Source: Oreocharis arfaki (taxonomy: Eukaryota > Chordata > Aves > Passeriformes > Paramythiidae). From it: a stretch of 64,000 nt of DNA. Shown one piece after another: positions 52,301 through 62,000 of this stretch. Under the pieces are notes generated by a model. It had not been told where the DNA came from. It saw only the letters and a program-made list of their open reading frames with translations, and made no database searches. Position 1 is the first letter of the stretch, and each line of letters opens with the position of its first letter. Made by a program: the position numbers and the translations under genes. The stretch is from contig VZRR01010238.1 of the NCBI GenBank assembly GCA_013398015.1, forward strand, positions 939,778-1,003,777, in the 5' to 3' direction.

Positions 52301-55300
52301 GGTCCCAGTGAGTGGGAGTTTCACCCTGCAGCTTGGGACCAGAAGGATCAAGGAGAAAATTCAGTAAGATATAATGAGATGTGTAAATTGATTATGGACT
52401 TTCAAGGGAAGGTAGGAAAAGGTTAGGAGCAACTGTTAACATGGTCATATTGGCTGGAAGAAAGTTTGGTTATGGCAGTTTAAATTTCATCTGATTGTGG
52501 AAGATGAGGAAAAAATGTGTCAGTGAAGCCTGAGAGGAGATTGCTGTAATTAAGGAGGATCATGCATTAGCACTGGTTCTCTAAAACCAACACAGTAAAA
52601 ATAAACATTTTGGTTAAAATGCCTGTACGGAACAGGCTGCTGAAGAGTGAACTGAAGCAAGGAGAGAAGCCAGGAAAGCTACTGGAATCTAAGGAGACAC
52701 AGTATTTTTAGGTGGGCTTTTGTACTCAGTATGATTTTATTCCTTTCGGTGTGACAGTTGTCAGAGTGAAATCCACAGCCTGCCAGGTGTGTGCAGAACC
52801 CTTCCCCTTCCTAGTGAGCTGTGGAGGGAGGAGTTTTGAGATCCGTGCACTAGGGGATTGGGAGAGGGAGGTGATCTATAGGAGAGTGTTTCATAAGAAG
52901 CAGGTAGGTTGAGGGATGAAAGAGTTAGCAGACTATTCTTTTAATGTGTGTAAGCTAAGCCATAAAAGGAGGGGCAGCAGGAAAGAGGGAGAGAAGTGAA
53001 ATCAAACAGTAATGGTAGCACAGAAAAAGAGCTCTTCATGATTTTTAACATATTATTTTGTGGGGCAGTGTGTGAAAAGTCAATAGCAGTATTTAAAAAA
53101 AAATTCAGAGCACCTGAGAATCTAAAAACCAAAGAAGAGTGTGCACACTGGATAGCTCTAAACTAGAAATCAGAAGCTGGAAGTAATTTCTGTGTTATCA
53201 TTGCATGGGCACAGGCTTGAGGCCTCCCAGTCATCAGAAGTGTCTGGAGGTACTGCACTAGTGCACGGGTGACAAGGCCATTGGCACATGGAATACAGGA
53301 GTCCACGTGCACCTCTGGGCTCAGGAAGTCTGTGAGTCGTTGATTGTCAGAAGCTGCAGCAAGGAAAGGATCACTCTACACGTGCTCTCTTCTTCTGTGA
53401 GCATCTGTTACTGGTCATGTTGCAAGATAAGGTGCGAGGCTGGCGGGCTCTGTGGCGTGGCTGTGTCAGGCTTTATTGAGTTAAGGTCATGAACTTGGCC
53501 TTTTGGCTCGTATTTCTATGGATTGGGTTCTACAAATTTTGGAAAACATTAGCATTCAATTTTTTTTTTGTAGGTGGAGCAGCCTGTTTTCTGCCTTTCA
53601 AGAATCCTACAGGCAAAAGATAATAATAGCCCAGTTTTGTGATTTTTACAGGCGAATTGGGAGTTTTCATTAGCTATGAGCATACTTCAAAGGTAAAGAA
53701 CTTATGCAAAGAACTTCATGGTGAAAACTTGAGAAAAACCTGTGCTTCAGAATCTCAATTTGAAGATCTTTTTGTTTGTACTGATAGGTTTTATCATGAA
53801 CTTGCCCATCATGAACTGCCTTAACTAGCACATGGATGGAATGGAGGAATGGAGTTAATATGGGATGTTTATACACCTAATGGCTATCGGAAATCCCCAT
53901 CACTGGAGCGTACAGTTGTCATGCTTCAGACAAGTACCAGAGAGACAAAATATTTCCATTATTATTCCACCAGAAATTGAAATCTGTTTTGGAGAAGTCA
54001 GAGACTATAGGCCAGCTCATATCAGAACATAGTGTTTAAAATGTTACAATGTTGACTTGCTGTTACAAAAATTCAGTGTTACAGGAAATCAGAAACAATA
54101 TGGAATAGTTTACACTAACTCTGCATTAAAACGATCCATCTGTTCTTGCTTTAGGTTCTTAGAGAATTGCTTTTTCATCTCTGTAATGCTTTTCACTTCC
54201 TATTAGTAAGGCTTTTAAAGGTAGGCACTGAGTTAGTATAAAACCCACAGCTTTTGAGTTTAAACGCCTATTAAAACTAAAGCTGTCTGGAACTACAATA
54301 AAAATTTATTTTGGCTACAAGAGACAACTTTGAAACCTAACCCATCTGTATTTTTCCTCTTCCAAACAGTGCAACATCCTGTATAATAGAATATTTATCT
54401 TAAACAGAGACCACATATCTTTATGAAAACAATTGTTTCAACTTAATTTATGGGGGGTAATCAGCTCATGTTAAAATTTTCAATATTCCAGGATGCTAAT
54501 CTTAATTGGATACAGGAGATGTAATGACTAGAGTAATTCCATATAATAATCTGAAATCTGATGTAGCCATTGACTTAGAAGGTAACCTGTGTATATTAGA
54601 ATCTAAAGTTGTCATTAAAAATCATGTGCAGGCATATAATACTTGCAAAACAACTGTGTGTGCAAATTAGGCATACGACTGCAGCTACATTTTACTGGTA
54701 ATTTAGGCTTGTGTGTGACTTGCAAACTCAATTACAGAATAATTCCACCAGAATAATTCATTTGAAATATTGAGCTGGTCTCTGCAATCCTTGAGCCCAC
54801 CAGGAAGATACCCACACGTGTCCAGCAGGGCTGCATGGTCAGTGAATTTATCAACACAAATCAAACAACAAATTGCCTCACTGTGAAGAGCAGTATCCTT
54901 GCATAAAGTGGGGATGCATAAAGCCTTCCACTGCCACGAGTGGGAGTCAAACATATCAAAGAGAGACTGGATCCCCGGGGTTTAGCTCCCTCCATACAAT
55001 AGTTTGTCAGATTTTGAATTGAAAAGGGCTGGGTTTAGCACTCTCTAAATATAACCAGCCCTGAAACTCCCACAGAGATTCCTTTCTGTCTGCCTTCAGA
55101 CGATGAGATAAGGCCCCTTCTCCTGTGACTTCAGTCTGGAGTACCTCTGTCATCCCCACCCCAACCCTGATAACAGCCAGCTTGGCACATATTTGAGAGC
55201 AAGACGTGATGAGAGTTTTGGGGGTTAGTCTTGCTGTAGATTGCAGCCTTCATCTTCAGAGTGAGCCTCCTCTCTAACATCTGCAGCATAGTCTCATAGC

Positions 55301-58300
55301 AAGACATTTTGGCATCCAGGAGACAACTGACTCCCTTCATCCTCTGGCAGACCTTCTTTCCATCATTTTGGGAACAGACACCTTGGACAATCTCCTTTTC
55401 TCCCTGCATTCTTTCCTTCTTAGGCCTCCTCCTCATCCTCAATATACTTGAATGCAGCATCAAAGTTGAAATATATTTGCACAATTTGCTCCCTTCCTCT
55501 CCCTTTTCCCCGAGTACAGCAGGATACACAAATTATAGATGTTAAAACAGCACTTATGTGTGCTATGATATACACGGGATGTTCTGCCTACTTGCATGTG
55601 ATTCACATCCTCATAAGCCCACAGGAAATCCCAGCAATATTTTTCCAGGCATATCTCCTGTGCTGAGGTGCCGAGCACAGCAGGGGCTGGAGGAAAGGAG
55701 CCATTTGTGCTTGGGAAGTCCTGTGGTACACAAGTTTAGCTGGGAAGGACAGACCACTGTTATTTAGATGGAGCTCCAAGAAATGTAGCACAAGGACTGA
55801 AGCATTTATTCACATTTTACAGTAGTTTGTGAATCCTCTTACCTCAGTGGATCCAGTGAAAGCAATTTTATCAATGCCAACATGAGAGGCTATGGCTGCA
55901 CCAACAATTGGACCAAATCCTGGCAAAATATTGACAACTCCTGGTGGAAAGCCAGCCTGTCAAAATAGGAATGAACGAAGGTAAGCATGACTTAGAAAAA
56001 CTGATAGAGCATGTTAAACCAGGCATGTGCTGGTAGCTCCTTCCCTACAAGGAGAGACAGACATCCCTCCCCTCAGTTATTCTTACCTCCTTGATGAGGG
56101 CACCCATATAGAGAGCACTGAGTGGTGTTTGTTCTGCTGGTTTAATAACTACTGTATTGCCACAGCACAGAGCTGGAGCAATCTTCCATGCAAACATCAG
56201 CAGGGGGAAGTTCCACTGTAGGAAAAAAAAAAAGTTGATAGATGGAAAAATATTGCCGTGGTGTTTTGTTTTCAAGATGTCAAGCTGATACCTCACTTAT
56301 TTCTCAGGCTGATCCTCAACATAAATCTTTCCCAGCGCAAAGCAAGGATTTTTTAAAATTACTGCTATTAAGAAAGCAACAACAATGACTTTTTAGTTCT
56401 TTCTCTCCTGTTCAAAGAAATACAACCTCCACCTGCAATCTCCATTAAAAAAAATATTCTGTTATCTGTTGATTTTTTAAGTCACAACTTTTTATTTAAT
56501 TTACTGTTTTGCTATTGGCACTTTTAATTCCCCCATGAAAATAGTTCTTGCTTCTGATGCATTTGGAAGGAACTGTTTGTTCACGTTGAAGCATTTTTGG
56601 ATGTAAATTTCATATCCCTGAATGCATCTTAAGATATTAAATTTATACTCAAAATTACATAATCCTTAATTGATGGAATTACAGTAAAAAGTCCATAAAT
56701 GTCAATCATCGGTCAAAGCATTTCATTTTCTTGAAGACTGCTTACTGAGAAATTTATATGGAAGATGTTAAAAGAACAGTAAAAAGTTGAGAAATTCTTT
56801 GCTGTTATAAAATTTTGTATTGTCATTCATTACAACTTCATTTAACTGCAGCAGATGCTGTAGTGAATTTTATTAGTTTGATGCACAAACATGCTGTGGA
56901 TAAAGATAAAAGCAATGAGGTTTTTGCATTGAGGTCTGATCCTAGCAGATTAAGTGGAGAGTCCTGCTGATTTTAGTGAAAATGTCACAGCAATAAAATA
57001 ACTGTGTTTGCACAATCATTCTTACAAATGCATACAACAGTCTCTTTTGGAAGGAGAATAGAAAATATCAGTCACAGAGTCAGCCACTGGCCAGAACGTG
57101 TTGCTGCCTGATGCATATCAGCTGCCACTCTCACAGACATCCCTTTAGCCCCTGGCTAGCTTGAAAAAATACACAACTGTCTTTCCTTCACCGAACACCC
57201 AATTTTTTACTCCCTCTGTTGTTTATAAACTCTGGAGACAAAGTGATGTTTTAATTCCATCTCCAGTACATAAACCTGGGAGGGGAGCTGTAGGGCCAGC
57301 AGTGTGCTAACAGCCTGCACTTCTAATGGCATTGCAAGGAGAGCTCACAGCAGTTTTATTGGGCACTATACAGCCCTGTTTATGCTACAGCACTGCCAAA
57401 GAGCACATGTTTTGATGGAAGCTGGGATGTGAAAGAGGATGAGGAGTTCAGTGTTAGATTTGCTGTTTAATTTTATCTTTGAATAACGTATTTGCTCGTG
57501 CAGTGGCCAAGCACATGCAGCAGCCTGGGCTGTCCTCTGGGACTGGTAGCATGGAGGAAATACAGAACAGAACAGCAGCAGTGTTAGAATAGATGGGTAT
57601 GACAGCCATCTTCAGGCTTTGGAGGACAGGAGTGAGGGAAGTACGAACATGCATGGTAGATGGCTAGGTACCCCGAACAAAGTTTTACACATCTAAACTA
57701 AATAAATCCTGCTTTTGGCATGATCCTCAGCCTGTGGCCAAGTTTCTTCAGCAGGTCTGTCAGTTAAGCTCAATGAAACAAACATAAGAGATGTCCAGCA
57801 ACACTGGGGTCAGATGTTGGGGTTGTCATTTAGTAAATGCTTATCCATGTGCCTGGCTGAGAAATGGGGACAGAGCTGTGGAATCTTTCATTCATAAGGA
57901 CCAAGTTAGGAGAGTGTGTAGGTGTTTGCAGGATGGCCATACCACAGATTCTCTGAGTCATTGCATGTTTCTCTGGGTTTCTGCCGAGTGCCAAACACAA
58001 AAGCCACCCCTTAACAAAGACATGAAATAACAACAAATCTAAATAGGGGGAAAGGGCTTAACATTGTTAAAATAATCTTTTCTGGCTGCTCCTCTTGTAA
58101 TGGAATTGCTCCATGTCTCTGTTTAGTGGCTTTGTGGTAACATGAACAAAATAAAAAATCAACATCAACAAAAATTTCAGAGAATGGCCTGATTAGTCCC
58201 CCAGTGTTTTGTCAAACAAAAACGCTTCCATGCAATATTTTAATAGCTATATGTAAGCCTCCCACTGAAATTTCTGCCAAAGCTGGTTAACTGGCTCTTC

Positions 58301-59000
58301 TGAAAAAGTTACTCTCTCAGTGCAATTCCCATGCAGTGTTCAGCAAGATTTTGTTATGAGGGTGTCTATTGGGGTGTAGGGGGAGTATTGGATTTGATGA
58401 AATGATGTGTTTCTCTCTCACAACAAATAAAACAAACATTTCATGTCTTCTATTAGCTACACAATGTTAATTGTAATGATATGTCTCCTGGAGTTTCCTT
58501 TTCTCCTCCAGCCTTGTAAAAGAAATAGCAGGAAAGAATGGAATTAAAATACATCACATTCTCCCAGGAACTGAGGAGCCTGTTAAATCACAGTAAAAAC
58601 TAAATAAATAAAGAGACTACCACAGCAAAGCATCAATTTTCCATAAGTTGTGTGAACATCCATAACCACTGACAGCATATTAACACTGTGTTTTGCTTTG
58701 CTTGTTTTAATCATGTGAATTCTATGACTTGAGAACTTAACTCCTAATAACAGAGCCTAAACCCTATTAGCATGTTCAAATAAGCATTTGCAGGGAGGCT
58801 GTTAAAGATATGTCAACAATATGAGCTCAGCTTTTTTCGTAATGGAAAACACACATAGCTGAAGACCATGTTTTATGTGTCTTTAAAGAGAGCTGGTTCA
58901 AATGAAAATAAATAGAAAGCACTAGTAGAGATACTCACAGGGATGATCTGTCCACACACTCCGATGGGTTCATGTCTTGTAAACGTAAAATAATCTCCAT
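37268..59000 (-). CDS. ALDH1A2: ALDH1A2 (RALDH2), exons 5-13, 5' part outside window
   Basis: Retinal dehydrogenase 2 is a cytosolic NAD-dependent homotetramer that oxidises all-trans-retinal to retinoic acid, the main source of this morphogen in the embryo. Nine exons give 353 full codons plus a split Asp codon, numbering 165-518 of a 518-residue protein. Visible are Asn187 (PWNFP, exon 6), the NAD-loop FTGSTE at 261-266, Glu286 (LELGGKSP), catalytic Cys320 (GQCCTAG) and Glu417/Phe419 at the exon 10/11 join. Paralogue choice: the tail reads NALNAQSPFGG, GRE-Met, GLREYSEV and KIPQKNS as in ALDH1A2. ALDH1A1 and ALDH1A3 have Leu after GRE and different following residues. All introns are GT-AG with matching phases, so the gene looks intact. 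Exons 1-4 (N-terminus, start codon, promoter) should lie right of 64,000. Confidence 0.97.
37341..41833 (-). other. ALDH1A2 intron 12
   Basis: A 4.5-kb intron, phase 2. No additional exon is recognised. Open frames inside (for example plus 39355-39618) have no family resemblance. A possible ancient repeat (about 40705-40735, words GGAGTCAGTGGGGTCACC and GGGTGTCAA) is only suggestive. A 12-bp A-run lies near 41649. Confidence 0.85.
41834..41908 (-). CDS. ALDH1A2: ALDH1A2 exon 12
   Basis: 75 bp: last base of Trp470, 24 codons (INCYNALNAQSPFGGF... to GRE), then AT of the split Met495. The donor is GTAAG. The AT ending matters: it forces Met after GRE, the ALDH1A2 state, whereas ALDH1A1 and ALDH1A3 have Leu. 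The segment forms part of the substrate channel and the wall by the nicotinamide. Confidence 0.97.
41909..42698 (-). other. ALDH1A2 intron 11
   Basis: A 790-bp intron, phase 2. Nothing else is recognised. The plus-strand open frame at 42283-42603 is antisense to the intron and resembles no known family. Confidence 0.9.
42699..42856 (-). CDS. ALDH1A2: ALDH1A2 exon 11
   Basis: 158 bp: 52 codons (Ile418 to Val469) plus TG of Trp470. It begins IFGPVQEILRF, with Phe419 of the family's conserved E-x-F-GPV motif, which positions the NAD ribose, and runs through VIERANNSDFGLVAAVF to MQAGTV. Splice sites are AG at 42857-42858 and GT at 42697-42698. Confidence 0.97.
42857..43276 (-). other. ALDH1A2 intron 10
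   Basis: A 420-bp phase-0 intron, AT-rich. Nothing else recognised. Confidence 0.9.
43277..43441 (-). CDS. ALDH1A2: ALDH1A2 exon 10
   Basis: 165 bp, exactly 55 codons (363-417), phase 0 at both ends. It reads IDKKQYNKILELIQSG ... GGKGLGRKGFFIEPTVF ... RIAKEE. The last Glu (417) is the conserved residue that binds the nicotinamide ribose. An unspliced reading continues only briefly with VFTHVG, which is intron. Confidence 0.97.
43442..44169 (-). other. ALDH1A2 intron 9
   Basis: A 728-bp phase-0 intron. The minus-strand open frame 43707-43991 (94 codons) has no domain and no exon-like splice signals that fit the gene. Confidence 0.9.
44170..44354 (-). CDS. ALDH1A2: ALDH1A2 exon 9 (catalytic cysteine)
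   Basis: 185 bp: two bases completing Leu301, then 61 codons to Gln362. It contains FFNQGQCCTAGSRIYVEES, in which the second Cys (320) is the nucleophile that forms the thiohemiacetal with retinal. It continues through RAKRRVVGSPFDP and ends TTEQGPQ. Donor GTAAAG at 44164-44169, acceptor AG at 44355-44356. Confidence 0.98.
44355..46828 (-). other. ALDH1A2 intron 8
   Basis: A 2.5-kb phase-1 intron. Antisense and sense open frames here (for example minus 44576-44809 and 45035-45274, plus 45795-46070) are unrecognisable and treated as chance. No repeat was identified. Confidence 0.85.
46829..46931 (-). CDS. ALDH1A2: ALDH1A2 exon 8 (catalytic glutamate)
   Basis: 103 bp: 34 codons (Val267 to Asp300) plus T of Leu301. 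It reads VGKLIQEAAGRSNLKR, then VTLELGGKSPNIIFADAD. Glu286 in LELGGKSP is the general base that activates Cys320 and the hydrolytic water. Acceptor CAG is at 46932-46934; the donor is GTAAG. Confidence 0.98.
47655..47845 (-). repeat. Possible CORE-SINE relic, interrupted
   Basis: CCATTTTACAGCTAAGGAAG with TCACAGCTAGATTTAGG resembles the reverse complement of the MIR/CORE-SINE middle ('ccattttacagatgaggaaactgaggca...cacagctagt'). AATGTCACACAGAAAGTTAG, about 100 bases on, resembles the neighbouring part. The order fits the minus strand, with an intervening piece of unknown origin. Confidence 0.35.
49340..49400. promoter_or_regulatory. SOX/TCF-like motif cluster in intron 7
   Basis: CCAATAACAACAAAGATTTT combines a CCAAT word, two AACAA SOX-type cores and an ACAAAGATTT word reminiscent of TCF/LEF sites (CTTTGWW), reading on either strand. 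It sits after about 300 bp of non-repetitive sequence with several CpGs (49000-49160). It is a candidate intronic enhancer only. Confidence 0.2.
50518..50575 (+). repeat. Ancient amniote interspersed repeat (relic)
   Basis: TTAAATCCTGGCCCCATGGA then AGTCCGTGGCTAAACTCTTG then TTAACGTTGATAGGA follows a widespread old amniote repeat I remember as 'aaatcctggccccattgaagtcaatggcaaaactcccattgacttcaatggga'. The consensus has an inverted-repeat look, suggesting a DNA-transposon origin, but I cannot name the family. Confidence 0.5.
55843..55956 (-). CDS. ALDH1A2: ALDH1A2 exon 7
   Basis: 114 bp, exactly 38 codons (229-266), phase 0 at both ends. It reads AGFPPGVVNILPGFGP, IVGAAIASHVGIDK and ends IAFTGSTE. 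It is part of the Rossmann NAD-binding domain; the FTGSTE turn contacts the cofactor. Splice sites are CAG at 55957-55959 and GTAAGA at 55837-55842. Confidence 0.98.
55957..56086 (-). other. ALDH1A2 intron 6
   Basis: A 130-bp phase-0 intron, the shortest in the visible gene. Nothing else is seen in it. Confidence 0.95.
56087..56215 (-). CDS. ALDH1A2: ALDH1A2 exon 6 (oxyanion asparagine)
   Basis: 129 bp, exactly 43 codons (186-228). It begins WNFPLLMFAWKIAPAL, where Asn187 helps stabilise the oxyanion, and continues CCGNTVVIKPAEQTPLSAL, with Lys and Glu of the KPAEQTP motif contacting NAD. The acceptor AG is preceded by a long T tract (56221-56233 read on the minus strand). Confidence 0.98.
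56216..58938 (-). other. ALDH1A2 intron 5
   Basis: A 2.7-kb phase-0 intron, AT-rich, with no exon or repeat recognised. Open frames near 57454-57654 and 57791-58036 overlap on opposite strands and have no resemblance to known families. Confidence 0.88.
58939..59000 (-). CDS. ALDH1A2: ALDH1A2 exon 5
   Basis: 62 bp: two bases completing Asp165, then 20 codons (166-185) reading GDYFTFTRHEPIGVCGQIIP. This is the strand leading into the catalytic WN of exon 6. Donor GTGAGT, acceptor CAG at 59001-59003. The reading phase requires exon 4 to end with a single G, consistent with the family's ...IPVD|G boundary. Confidence 0.96.
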
Positions 59001-62000
59001 CTGAAACAGATGAGCATGGTTACTCTCAAGTGCAGTTTGACTTGGCAGAACAAAAAAAAAATTAAAATAGAGGGAGGAAAAAAACTCTAAGGATCAGCCT
59101 TTGATGGCAGTAAAAGAAATAAAGAAGTCATGGAAGTGTTTTTTTGTGAGCCAGCATGGGAAACCTAGGTTCAGGAGCAACCTAATTGTTCTTTCTGTAG
59201 AACAAAGGAGGCAGACTTCCCATCAGAAAGTAACCTGCTTTGTTCCTTGGGAAAGAGCTGTATTGCACAAAAAATTGCAGTAGCATGGAAGCCACATACT
59301 GGCCTCAGCTGATTTAAGGGTGAGAGAAGTGAAGAAAAAGTCACAAAGGCAATTTCCTGAAATGCATGAGTGGAACACAGCAGTATAAAGGTGTATCTAC
59401 AACCCGCTGTGGGGTAATAGAGTAACATTCAGCTGACTCCTCTGCTATTGAGGACACAGGCAGTGTGAAGTGATGGAATGATGCACCACAACCTGTAGGT
59501 GTGGAATGAAGAGGCAAAGTTTGTGACTTGTGTCACTGAGCATCATTTACTTCCTGTGGTCTGGGTGCACATGCTGAGGTTACACATGCAGGTTTCTTCC
59601 CAGTTAATAAAGAGCCAGAAAGGGACCTGCAGTGTGGGGACCAGTTAAAGGATCAGTTAAGGTACTGTCTAACCAGCAGCTTTGTTAGTGTGCTTGGCCT
59701 GCATCTGTGCAAAGTAGATTTACTGCATCTTTGTACCTCAGTTGAGTCTCGTAGCTGTATAAACTAGCCCAGACTCAGACTATCTCTGAATTTAGGTCAG
59801 ATGGTTTTCAGTGAGGCTACAGCTGAGGGAAGGGCTATGCTAAAGGCATGAGCTGAATGTGCCCCTTGGCCTGTAGTGCTTGGTCATCTAGAAAAACTCA
59901 AATCTCTTAACTTGGGAAAATAATTTCAGCTAAGTATGTGAGAATGATGAGAAGGTTACCTAGGCTTAATGACAGGAGATGATTTACCAGGATAAGAAAA
60001 GGTCAGACAGCGGAAGGGAGTAAGAGGAGGAGGAGAGATTACGGGGCTTTTGCTCCCATTGTTCTGCCTGACACAGGGTATGTGCTTTCCCTCCTAGGCT
60101 GGGCTGGGAAGTGGCAGCCCCGGCCTCTCCCCCGTTCAGTCCAGAGCTACAGCCACCCTTGTGCAGTATTGGGGAAGGGCCTAACTTCACAATGGAGAGT
60201 GGTTTTGGGAACCCGCTGCAATGTCCTTTAAGATATATATACAATAAACACGTTAATCCTGAAGTTTCTTGGGTTTAAGTAAAGACTTCAACTTGAATTT
60301 GATTAGAAATAACTTATTTTCAGGTCTGCTTATTTCTATCCATCTACTTTACAGGATTTGCTCAGTAGAAACCTGAGCTAGAGTAGATAATATGTCAGCT
60401 GGGGACCAGATACAGAATAATTATGAGAAAGGTAACAATAGTCTACAACCAAGACAAAGGACAGAACAGAGAAAATAAAGGAGGAAGGGAAAGAGAGAAT
60501 AAAGATTCACATCAGGAAAAGGCAGAAGAAAATACTTTATCAGTTTGTTTGCACTGCATTGACAAAATGTCATTGTAGCATTTTGATCTCCAGATGTTTA
60601 ACAACTCCCCAGTGGAGATGGGAATATTTGTGTCACAGACTGAGGTGATCGGTTTGGTTTTCCAGGTTATCTTTCACAGACGCTAGCAGTGGTTCACAGA
60701 CCACAGGAAGATTCATCAGATCAGACAGAAGCAAAGGAGAAGTCAAAATACAAAGAAGTACATACAAGCAAAACTGTCTAAGCGCTCAAGAGGAACACAG
60801 AGGAGTCAGCTAAAAATACCAGCTTGTACTCGGTAGTACTGTGAGAGGTGGGTTCTCAGCCAGAAGGATGGTGGCAACATAACAGTAACACAGTTACATT
60901 AGCACTGTCTGACTTTAGATTGTCACTGCATAATCACTGCCACATGTCTGCGTGCTTCATCACACAGAGTTATAGATAACCTGAAGCTCTTGCCAAGGCA
61001 GACAAATGGTGCTTAATTCTGCCCAGTGTAGGCAGAACGTTCTTTCCGCAGAGCGGTGCCTCCCATGCAGAGCTGCTCTCCCTGCTGTCTCCCACCAGAC
61101 TCTAGACAGCTGCCCTTTTTGACACCTACTTCCAAAGTTCATCATCCACAGACTTTCTGTCAAGATGGGATTTTTGAGGTTGCTTTCTAACAATATCTTT
61201 GGGAACATATGTGACTTGAAGTTACTCAGAAGCCTTGGGTGTCTCTGGACGGGCCAAAGATGGATCTAAGAACCACCTTGTCCATAATGTAGAACAAGAT
61301 GTTACCATGGCAAAATAGCTCAAGAATTAAGTGAGCTTAATTCCATTATTCTAAACAGTGAGCACAGAAAGCGCCTTTGTGCTTAGAAATTATACAGAAG
61401 ACTTTAAAAATGTTTGAGAGTTTTACATCATGCTAATGACACTTATTCTAAGATGCTGTGGCTGATGATTGTTACTCTTATCCTTTACTAGCTGGCTGCC
61501 AGAAGAACATTGCCTGAGAGGGATCTAACACTGATCCCACATCCTATCTAAAATTTTGTCTTAAAGGGTATTTTTAATATACTCAGCTGAAGTAAACTGA
61601 CATTCTTCAGTCCTCACTGATATTAATAGAACAAGATCAATTTGCAGCTGCTTAGCACCTGGCCTAAAGACTTTCATTTTTTAATCAGAAAGCAAGTCCC
61701 ATTTATCCAGGGATCTCACTTTGGGACAGCAATATCTTCCACAGATGTGTTTGCTCAGATTTCCATCAGGAGTCTCCATCCCGGATATTTTATTTGCATA
61801 ACAACCATAATACAGTCCCATGCCTCATATAGCAGGACACAGCAAATAAGTGGGTGAGGAGAGCTGAGTTGGTTCTTTAAACTGTATCATACCATATATT
61901 CCTTTAAAGATACATTTCTGCTTGCATTCAGTTTATTAGTTTAACAGTTTCTGGTCTAGCCTCATTCTGTTTTAATTTAAATCATCGAGGCTTTACGCAT

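Larger units (their letters stand above)
46932..55842 (-). other. ALDH1A2 intron 7
   Basis: At 8.9 kb this is the largest complete intron here. No extra exon is recognised. Contents: diverged CORE-SINE-like words on the minus strand at about 47655-47705 and 47793-47845, an ancient repeat at 50518-50575, a SOX/TCF-like cluster near 49340-49400, a purine-rich stretch at about 52300-53130, and A-runs at 48168-48190. Many 60-130-codon open frames overlap on opposite strands and have no homology I recognise. Confidence 0.85.

Noticed and set aside
37268..59000. Assignment of the gene to ALDH1A1 or ALDH1A3
   Set aside because: NALNAQSPFGG, Met after GRE (forced by the AT exon end), GLREYSEV and the KIPQKNS end fit ALDH1A2. 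The other two paralogues have Leu after GRE and different tails.
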